This document shows, piece after piece, positions 58,045 to 64,000 of a stretch of 64,000 nt of DNA. Each line of letters starts with the position of its first letter. The first letter of the stretch is position 1. This DNA comes from DASXUL01 sp036504855 (lineage in GTDB: Bacteria > Armatimonadota > DTGP01 > JAKQQT01), in contig DASXUL010000035.1 of NCBI GenBank assembly GCA_036504855.1, forward strand, positions 1 through 64,000, written 5' to 3'. A program made the translations under genes and the position numbers. Below the pieces are notes generated by a model. It did no database searches and was not told the origin of the DNA. It worked only from the letters and a program-made list of their open reading frames with translations.

Positions 58045-59499
58045 TCACCCCCGCGCCGGGGAAATGCCGGCAACCTCGATGGTCTGGACCGAATTCGCGG
58101 GCATCTGGGCGCGGACGCCTCCGTCGCGGATAGCGAGGTCCGTGGAGCGAGCGTACCGCGCGCCTTGGTCCGCCATGCCGGTCGTCCATCGCGTTACATG
58201 CCCCGTTCCGGCCTGGAACCCGGCGAGCGAGCAGTTCAACCATTGGGCCGCGCCCAGGTTCGCCGTTACCAGTACGAGCTTGCGCGCCGCCGGGTCCCAG
58301 GCGGCCACGGTGTTCGGATCGCCGGCGTTCAGGATTTCCATTCCGGGCCGAATGTGGCGGCTGAACTGGGCCAGCACATAGTACCGCGCGTTTGGCGGGC
58401 CGATCCAGTTGTCGCCGGGGTTCGACTGGATGAGGCCCCAGCCGCCGCTGTCCAGCGGCTGCCAGTACGCCCATGCGGACACGCGCATCTGGTTGATGTC
58501 CAGCGCAATGCTTTGCGCCATCGTCCGCCCCGCGCCGTCGGCCTCGCCGCACTCGGTCATCCAGAGGGGCTTGCCGGCGGCGGAGACGGCGGCGTGCAAC
58601 CGCGCGCGGCCCGGTCCTCGGTACGCGGCTTGCCCGTTGTAGTTGTGCACGTTCACGCGGGCCACCTGCGCGCGCGCGCTGGCGTCCAGGGCATTCCAGG
58701 TGTCTACCGCGGCGTCCGGCGAGTTCTCGTCTGAGGCGGCGATGCCCACTGATCTCAGACCCTGGGCATCCAGTTCGCGTCGAAGGGCTTTGATGACTTC
58801 GGCCTGCGCCTCTCTGCCCACGAAGCAGCCTTCCTGGCCGCCCGGGTAGCGCCACCACCAGGCGGAAGGTTCGTTGAACGGTTCCACCGTCTCGAAGTCG
58901 ACGTTCCACTGGTCGTGGGCGCGGCGGGCCACGAGGGCAAGGTAGCGGGCGAACTGGGCGCGCTTGGCGGGCAAGAGGTTGTCTTTCCCTTCCTCTCCGC
59001 CGGCCGCGCTGCCGTTGGCGCACATCCACCACATCGGGGAGTTGGAGAAGGCCTCGATCCGGTTTGCGCCGCGGGCGCGCGCCTTCCGGAGCATGGCGCG
59101 TTGGTTGGCATCCATATCCCAGTCGAAGCTGGCCGAAGCGGGGTCACCGCTGTCAGGGTCGCGCCAGAAGCCCTGGATGCGTTTGTAGGCGGGCATTCTC
59201 TCCTGGCCGCCTGGCGTGTCGCCGCTGCCGCCGATGTTGTATCGGGCGATGTTCATGCCAAGCCCCGGCAGGTCGTAGGAACCGGCGTCCGTGGTCAGGT
59301 GGACCGTCTTCAGCGTGAAGAGGGCATCGGCCAGGTCGTCCCGCGCGCCGAACTGGTTGGCCCACCAGCACAACGAGCAGCCCCATCCATCCCACTTGCC
59401 GATCACCCTGACGGGGTCCACAGAAATCGACACGTCGGCGAGCGCCGGCGCCGCCAGGGCCAGCAGCGACGCCAGCGCCAAACATCGCACAAAGGTCAT
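58045..59499 (-). CDS. Secreted GH30-like glycoside hydrolase (endo-beta-1,6-galactanase type)
   Basis: A 484-residue protein with signal peptide (CLALASLLALAAPALA). A (beta/alpha)8 plus beta-sandwich enzyme: GWGCSLCWWANQFG near residue 40, ARYNIGGSGDTPGG near 80, RIEAFSNSPMWWMCANGSAAGG near 145, the acid/base Glu in EPFNEPSAWWW near 205, NVHNYNG near 275 and the nucleophile Glu in MTECGEAD near 305. A C-terminal beta-sandwich carries LVLVTANLG. Clan GH-A, closest in pattern to GH30. The ATG at 59499 overlaps the extended stop of the upstream TGA-interrupted gene (TGATG). Confidence 0.88.
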   Translation of the reverse strand: MTFVRCLALASLLALAAPALADVSISVDPVRVIGKWDGWGCSLCWWANQFGARDDLADALFTLKTVHLTTDAGSYDLPGLGMNIARYNIGGSGDTPGGQERMPAYKRIQGFWRDPDSGDPASASFDWDMDANQRAMLRKARARGANRIEAFSNSPMWWMCANGSAAGGEEGKDNLLPAKRAQFARYLALVARRAHDQWNVDFETVEPFNEPSAWWWRYPGGQEGCFVGREAQAEVIKALRRELDAQGLRSVGIAASDENSPDAAVDTWNALDASARAQVARVNVHNYNGQAAYRGPGRARLHAAVSAAGKPLWMTECGEADGAGRTMAQSIALDINQMRVSAWAYWQPLDSGGWGLIQSNPGDNWIGPPNARYYVLAQFSRHIRPGMEILNAGDPNTVAAWDPAARKLVLVTANLGAAQWLNCSLAGFQAGTGHVTRWTTGMADQGARYARSTDLAIRDGGVRAQMPANSVQTIEVAGISPARG

Positions 59500-59846
59500 C
59501 AACGAGACTCCGGATAGGCGTTCATGTCCACGACATACTTCCACCAGTTCGCCTGCTTGCCGTCTGGAGCCACGCCGGGAACGTGCGGGAATCGGCTGAA
59601 CCACCAGATGAAGTAGTTGCGCTGATAGTCGCCCGGCCACGGCGCGGACCAGTTGTTGCGGTTGACCATCGTGGTGGCCCCGGTGAGGTTAGGGTAGTTC
59701 AGCCAGTCGTTGGCATCGCTGCTGACCAGCGTCGTATTGCCGTAGTCGTAGTCGCTGGTTCCGTTCGGCGGGAAGTGGGCGTTGCCGCAAGATGCTCGGC
59801 CGGGCGTGATCTGATCGTACCGGGTGAAGTGGTCGAAAGTCGTGCT
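59499..59846 (-). pseudogene. In-frame continuation of the multidomain protein beyond its TGA
   Basis: After the TGA the frame continues for 115 sense codons with protein-like, Trp/Tyr/Asn-rich sequence (STTFDHFTRYDQITPG.., HFPPNGTSDYDYGNTTLV, WLNYPNLTGATTMVN, NYFIWWFSRFPHVPG, NWWKYVVDMNAYPESR). It ends at a TGA whose last base starts the GH30 gene (TGATG, 59501-59497). The coupling at that point strongly suggests the ancestral protein was 1060 codons long. Nonsense mutation, sequence error and read-through remain open. Confidence 0.65.
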
Positions 59847-62681
59847 TCAGTTTGCGGCGTCCCAGCCGCCGTACACTTTGCCGCCGAGGATGCTCTCGGC
59901 GCGGTGCCCCCAATCGTGGATCATCACGTCCGGTTCCCGCTCGTAGTTGAAAGCCGTGACGATGAAGAGGTGGGTCCCGTTCACGCCGCCGATGGGTCCG
60001 CTGTTGCACCAGTAGGCGTTTGGCCCCGCCATGGTGGTTTCCCACATGCCGAATCCCGGCACGGCCTGAATCCAGACCTCGTCCACGTCTCCGGTGTCCA
60101 CGCGGCGCACGAGGTCGAACTCCTTGAGGATGGCGTTGTAGTCGCAGCCGCCCCGGTTCCAGGAGTGCGCGTACGTGTCAGTCAGGTAGCTGGCGTCGTC
60201 GTAGCGCGTGCCGTCCTGGAAGAGCGGCCATTCGTCCACGTCGATCTGCGGCAGCAGGTAGATGCGCAGGTAGTTATGGCTCGCCAGTTCCATATCTTTG
60301 CGGTGCGCCTCGGTGTTGGAGTAGGGGTTGCTCCAGCCGAAAACCTGGCGAACGAGCTTATTGCCCTGGCTTTCGATGATCGGCTGGTAGTTGATGGTCA
60401 GCACCTTCAGCGGTTTCACCTCGCGGCCCAGGTCCTTCACGAGCTCAACAGCGTCGCGGAAGTCGATGACCGCGTCTTCGTTCCAGGCATTCCACCGGTT
60501 GAAGGCGTTGTAGTCTCTCGGCGCCGGCGCGAGCCCTGCGGCGATCCGCATGGCGTCCGCCGCGTCGGAGGCCGTTACGGGAAGCGGCGGTCGGGCGGCG
60601 GCCTCGTACAGCGAGATAGGCTGTCCATCCGCCACTCCCGTGATCACTATGGATAGCGAGGTGACGTCGTATACCGGCGCGGTTTTCACGGACACTACAT
60701 GGCGGTCCGTCGAGCCGGGGGCACGGTAGCCGCCCGATTCGGCCGGCGCATCGCCGCCCGCGCTGTAGTACGTGCGCGTGCCGGCGGAGTTCGTCATCTC
60801 AATGCGCCAGGCGGACGGGAAATGCTTCCAGTGTACGTCGATCTCCGAGACGGTATCGGAGTTCAGGCTCCAGGTAAGGGTCATCGGCGCATCGGGGGAG
60901 ATGCCCGACGGCGTTCCGCTCTGCCAGTAGGTGGTGAGGTTGCCATCCGCGGCGGCGGCGGGATTGGCGCCGGCGAGGGCGGTCGGTGAGATGGCCGGCT
61001 CCGAACGCAGGAGCGAATCGGGTGCGGGCAACAACGTGTAGTCGCCGGATGCGGTGCCAGCCGGAGCGCTCAACCAGCGCGGGCCGCTCACCAGCGCGCC
61101 GTCCTTGGCGGCGGCAACCACCGCCGTCCCGAACGGAACCGGCAACGTGTAGCGGCCGTCGGTCCCCGTGGTTGTGTAGGGGAAGCCATCGAGCCAGCGT
61201 CCCACCACGGCGCCGGCGACGGGGTTCCCGGCGGCATCGGTCACCTGTCCGGTTGCGCTGCCGGTAAACGTAGCCGGCACATCGACGGCGTTGGTTGTGT
61301 TCTCGACCACGTTTGCCGATGCGGACGCGAGAATGCCAGGGCCGCCGGCGTCGAGACGGTAGGCTCGCGCGGCGCTGCCGGCATCCACGATGAACCGATA
61401 GAAACCCGTCCCGTCCGTAACGGTGGAGGCCATCACGGCGCCGGAAGCGTTCGCGACCGTGACCGCCTGTTTCGCCATGGCGCGCGTGGGCCCATCCGGG
61501 CCATAGAACACCGTGCCCTGGATGATGGCCTTGCCCGGCCCGGGGCCAGGAGATTGCTCAACGGTCCCCAGTGTGGCGCCCACGTACTCAGCCCATGGGT
61601 TCGGGACCGCCGCCGCCCAGTGGAGGAAGAGGGTGGAGTAATAGGACATAATGCCCACTTTGCCGCTGTTCAGCGGCTGGTGGGACTCGCTGCCCTGGGT
61701 GGACCGGCTGATCTTGAAGCCGGGAACCGTGCGGTCCAAGTCGCCGCCGGGCGAGGCGGCGGGCGCCTGCCAGACGTCGCCCAGCAGCGTTGTAACGTTT
61801 CCGGAGTCGCGCGTTGCCGTGACGATGTACTGGAAGTTATCCGGCGAGGCGGAATAGGGGAGACCGGGGTCCAGGGCATCGGGTCCCGGATGGATGCGCT
61901 CCTCGGGGCCTTCCGGCGAGCCCATCTTCACGGTGATGCCCATCTCCTGCGAGCCATAGGAGTCCACGGCGAGGCCGGCGCCGGCGACGTTGGAGCCGGT
62001 GAGGTAGCTATCGCTGTTGGCGTCCACCAGGGTCTGCGTATTGAACCGCTGGAAGACCGACGCCTCGTTCTCGCCGCCGCCGGTGCGCAGTTTGGCGTAA
62101 ACGGTGGCCGCGCCCAGCGCCGCCATATCGGAGCAGAACGCTATGGGGTGATGGTACTTGCTGTTGTCCATCACCAGGGCCGAGCCGTAGGCGCCGTCCA
62201 CGCCGGGCTTCACGTCCGGCGCGCCGGCCGGGTCCTGCAGGCTCTGCCAACCGTGAAGCTGCCCATCGGAGAAGTCCCAAAGCTGAACGCCCGCGGGCAG
62301 GGCGGGGGGCGAAACGGCCTCAATGGCGTTGAAGTACAGCGTGTAGCCCGGCTGCTGAGAGCCGTTGGCCAGCGCCGCCTGGAGCGGGATGAGGACCTTC
62401 ACGCATCCGCCCATCACCAGCGCGCGGCTTGGGATGGCGGCGCCGCTGTAGAACACGACGCCGTCCGATCCATCCGGCTGGATGTGATTCGAGAGCGTGG
62501 CCATCGGCACGGTGGCGGCGACGACGTCGCCGGCGGCGAACGCGTGCCCGGAGGCATTGGTGAGGGTGAGCGGAACCCGGCTCATGAACCGGGCATCGGC
62601 CCAGGCCGCCTGGGCTCGGGCGGCAAAGGGGAGGGCGGCTACAGCCGTCAGCGCGGTGAGGATGGCGCGTGTGATCCGCAT
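59847..62681 (-). CDS. Secreted multidomain protein ended by an in-frame TGA
   Basis: A 944-residue secreted protein with signal peptide (AILTALTAVAALPFAARA). In order: an N-terminal beta-sandwich (~25-120), a lectin/LamG-like region (~135-350), two carboxypeptidase-regulatory-like repeats (~380-540, GTVFYGPDGP.., ATGQVTDAAGNPVAGA), an F5/8 type C-like segment (~560-690), the dockerin-like motif DAADAMRIAAGL..DAVIDFRDAVELVKDLG (~700-750), and a C-terminal domain with MIHDWGHRAESILGG, a metal-site-like H..H..E pattern. The frame ends at TGA (59849-59847) in the middle of that last domain. It is probably involved in binding or degrading glycans together with the GH30-like enzyme. Confidence 0.8.
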   Translation of the reverse strand: MRITRAILTALTAVAALPFAARAQAAWADARFMSRVPLTLTNASGHAFAAGDVVAATVPMATLSNHIQPDGSDGVVFYSGAAIPSRALVMGGCVKVLIPLQAALANGSQQPGYTLYFNAIEAVSPPALPAGVQLWDFSDGQLHGWQSLQDPAGAPDVKPGVDGAYGSALVMDNSKYHHPIAFCSDMAALGAATVYAKLRTGGGENEASVFQRFNTQTLVDANSDSYLTGSNVAGAGLAVDSYGSQEMGITVKMGSPEGPEERIHPGPDALDPGLPYSASPDNFQYIVTATRDSGNVTTLLGDVWQAPAASPGGDLDRTVPGFKISRSTQGSESHQPLNSGKVGIMSYYSTLFLHWAAAVPNPWAEYVGATLGTVEQSPGPGPGKAIIQGTVFYGPDGPTRAMAKQAVTVANASGAVMASTVTDGTGFYRFIVDAGSAARAYRLDAGGPGILASASANVVENTTNAVDVPATFTGSATGQVTDAAGNPVAGAVVGRWLDGFPYTTTGTDGRYTLPVPFGTAVVAAAKDGALVSGPRWLSAPAGTASGDYTLLPAPDSLLRSEPAISPTALAGANPAAAADGNLTTYWQSGTPSGISPDAPMTLTWSLNSDTVSEIDVHWKHFPSAWRIEMTNSAGTRTYYSAGGDAPAESGGYRAPGSTDRHVVSVKTAPVYDVTSLSIVITGVADGQPISLYEAAARPPLPVTASDAADAMRIAAGLAPAPRDYNAFNRWNAWNEDAVIDFRDAVELVKDLGREVKPLKVLTINYQPIIESQGNKLVRQVFGWSNPYSNTEAHRKDMELASHNYLRIYLLPQIDVDEWPLFQDGTRYDDASYLTDTYAHSWNRGGCDYNAILKEFDLVRRVDTGDVDEVWIQAVPGFGMWETTMAGPNAYWCNSGPIGGVNGTHLFIVTAFNYEREPDVMIHDWGHRAESILGGKVYGGWDAAN

Positions 62682-62769
62682 TGGGATGCCTCCTGCGAAC
62701 TGCTGGGGGAACTGGGCTTATGCCATCCCGGATTATAGCGCGGTTGCGGGCCCCCCACCAGCAGCGGCA

Positions 62770-62803
62770 ACGGGCGCGGATGGCATCTCATCCGCGCCCG
62801 TTC
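62770..62803 (-). terminator. Perfect hairpin between the epimerase and the multidomain protein gene
   Basis: AACGGGCGCGGATG (62770-62783) and CATCCGCGCCCGTT (62790-62803) form a 14-bp perfect stem with a six-base loop. It is placed 20 bases downstream of the epimerase stop on the minus strand, as expected for a terminator; no long T tract follows. Confidence 0.8.
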
Positions 62804-62823
62804 TACTCAATTGGCCTCCCGGT

Positions 62824-63801
62824 TCAGTTTCCCGTGCGAGCGTGGTTCTCCTCGTACCAGGCCACCGTTTGGGCTAGGCCATCGGCGAAGCCCACCATCG
62901 GTTCGTAGCCCAGCAGGGCGCGGGCTTTGGAGATGTCCGCCTGGCTGTGCTTCACGTCGCCTTCGCGGTCCGGGGCGAAGACGGGCTCGAGGTTCGTGCC
63001 CAACAGGCGCTGCATCTCGGCCAGGAGTTCCAGCAGCGTGATGCGGTCGCCGCAGGCGACGTTCATCGTCTGGCCCGCCGCGGCGGCCGGAGCGAGGCAG
63101 GCCAGCAGGTTGGCGCGCACGTTGTTGGCAACGAACGTGAAGTCGCGGCTGGTGAGGCCGTCGCCGAAGATGGTGGGGCGCTGGCCGGTTAGCAGAGCCG
63201 TGGCGAATTTGGCGATGACGCCGGTGTACTGGCTCGTAGGGTCCTGTCGCGGGCCGAATACGTTGAAGTAGCGAAGGCTCACGGTTTCCAGTCCATAGAC
63301 CTCGGTGAACACGCGGCAGTATTCCTCCGCCGTTCCCTTCTGGAGGGCGTACGGGGATTTGGGCCGCATCGGCATGGTTTCCACCTTCGGCAGGGTGGGG
63401 GTATCGCCGTAGACGCTGGACGACGATGCGTACACCACGCGCTTTACGCCGGCGTCGCGGGCGGCGACCAGCAGGTTCAGCGTGCCGTTGATGTTCGCGT
63501 TGTTGCTCGTCACGGGGTCCTTCACGCTGCGGGGCACGCTGGGGATGGCGGCCTGGTGCAGCACGTAGTCCGCGCCCTGCACGGCGCGGGCCACGCTGGC
63601 GGCGTCTGTGAGGCTCGCCTGAACCACCTTCGCGGGCCCGTCCACGGTGCACAGGTTCGAGAGGCGTCCCGTGCTGAGGTCATCCAGCACGCGGACGCGC
63701 AGTCCCAAACCAACCAGGGCATGGACGATGTGGGAGCCGATAAACCCGGCCCCGCCGGTGACCAGAAACAGCGGATCGCCATCGAAGTGAATGTCTGTCA
63801 A
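62824..63801 (-). CDS. NAD-dependent UDP-sugar 4-epimerase (extended SDR)
   Basis: A 325-residue extended short-chain dehydrogenase/reductase, probably a UDP-N-acetylglucosamine/UDP-galactose type epimerase for surface polysaccharide. It has the NAD motif TGGAGFIGS near residues 15-23, VLHQAAIPSVPRS near 80, Ser and YxxxK in SSSSVYGD and SPYALQKGTAE near 120-160, RYFNVFGPRQDP near 187, and DFTFV near 230. The start is probably TTG at 63801, placed by GAGAGG about seven bases upstream; a TTG at 63816 is an alternative. It lies just after the CapD-like gene on the same strand and was probably cotranscribed with it. Confidence 0.92.
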   Translation of the reverse strand: MTDIHFDGDPLFLVTGGAGFIGSHIVHALVGLGLRVRVLDDLSTGRLSNLCTVDGPAKVVQASLTDAASVARAVQGADYVLHQAAIPSVPRSVKDPVTSNNANINGTLNLLVAARDAGVKRVVYASSSSVYGDTPTLPKVETMPMRPKSPYALQKGTAEEYCRVFTEVYGLETVSLRYFNVFGPRQDPTSQYTGVIAKFATALLTGQRPTIFGDGLTSRDFTFVANNVRANLLACLAPAAAAGQTMNVACGDRITLLELLAEMQRLLGTNLEPVFAPDREGDVKHSQADISKARALLGYEPMVGFADGLAQTVAWYEENHARTGN

Positions 63802-63823
63802 CGGTATGCCTCTCAAGATGACG

Positions 63824-64000
63824 CTACGAGCGTCGTAACCCCCCGCATGCCCGTCGGCGGGGATGCCTTTGGAGTATATGTGGGGACGATGTCGTGCAGA
63901 GTCTCGCGGATCGCCGCGGCGTTTCCGCGCTGGGCCAGCAGCTCCAGGCGCTCCAGCGCCAGGTGCAGGGCCGCGTGGTCGATGGACGAGGAGCGGGCGA
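63824..64000 (-). CDS. C-terminus of a CapD/PglF-like nucleoside-diphosphate-sugar dehydratase (cut by window end)
   Basis: The frame from the right edge to TAG (63824-63826) reads ARSSSIDHAALHLALERLEL, then LLAQRGNAAAIRETLHDIVP and TYTPKASPPTGMRGLRRS. The pattern LERLExLAxxGNxxAIRxTLxxIVPTYxP is characteristic of the end of membrane-anchored polysaccharide biosynthesis dehydratases. Only 58 codons are visible. The gene order with the epimerase supports a surface-sugar pathway. Confidence 0.55.
   Translation of the reverse strand, partial: SPAPRPSTTRPCTWRWSAWSCWPSAETPRRSARLCTTSSPHILQRHPRRRACGGLRRS

Noticed and set aside
19817..62681. Genome-wide reassignment of TGA to a sense codon
   Set aside because: birA, the glycosyltransferase at 7023, the HprK-like kinase, the amidase, the nucleoside hydrolase, MoxR and the two-VWA gene all end at TGA at positions expected for their families, so TGA is a normal stop here.

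Overview
The window comes from a GC-rich bacterium that looks like a member of Armatimonadota. The evidence is a GFTLIELL-type prepilin followed by a CLSNLRQ segment, a PEP-CTERM protein, very large secreted beta-helix and kelch-like proteins with dockerin-like modules, a fused IspD-IspF, and a high density of intergenic palindromic repeats. This assignment is an inference from gene content. I saw no rRNA, tRNA, CRISPR array, insertion sequence or phage gene.

Layout. 1-5 kb: biotin protein ligase, an RsbW-like ATPase, and groES-groEL behind a perfect CIRCE operator, then a methyltransferase and a small membrane protein. 5-12 kb: a VOC protein, an RsbRD-like/HATPase sensor, a membrane glycosyltransferase overlapping an NAD-salvage pair (pncB, pncA), a small unknown protein and an AAC(3)-family acetyltransferase. 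12-27 kb: a long leftward block that pairs an ABC-2 type transporter (two permeases, one ATPase, one large membrane protein) with a MoxR ATPase, a DUF58 protein, a BatA-like VWA protein and a two-VWA membrane protein. One member of this block is interrupted by an in-frame TGA. 27-36 kb: one 2790-residue secreted beta-helix protein made of five modules. 36-43 kb: an amidase fused to a PQQ-type propeller, then a compact cassette (S26-like peptidase fused to GNAT, HprK-like kinase, PqqD, small secreted protein) leading into ispDF. 43-52 kb: a DUF187-type hydrolase, DUF1003, hemolysin III, a Gly-rich secreted protein, a nucleoside hydrolase, a second RsbW-like ATPase, the PEP-CTERM protein and an aldo/keto reductase. 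52-64 kb: a second giant secreted protein, the prepilin, a CBM9-like protein, a GyrI-like protein, a GH30-like hydrolase coupled to a multidomain secreted protein that carries a second in-frame TGA, a UDP-sugar epimerase, and the tail of a CapD-like dehydratase.

Two things deserve most attention. First, a family of palindromes built from tandem 7-nt units (a second family uses 8-nt units) sits exactly at gene ends. In one case 61 identical bases begin at the TAG stop codon of two unrelated genes. The elements also supply C-termini, stop codons or start codons of genes, and one splits groES from groEL. Second, two secreted or membrane proteins carry a single in-frame TGA followed by a long open continuation in the same frame, although TGA is an ordinary stop elsewhere in the window. 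Nothing here was confirmed by database search; all family names come from motif recognition.
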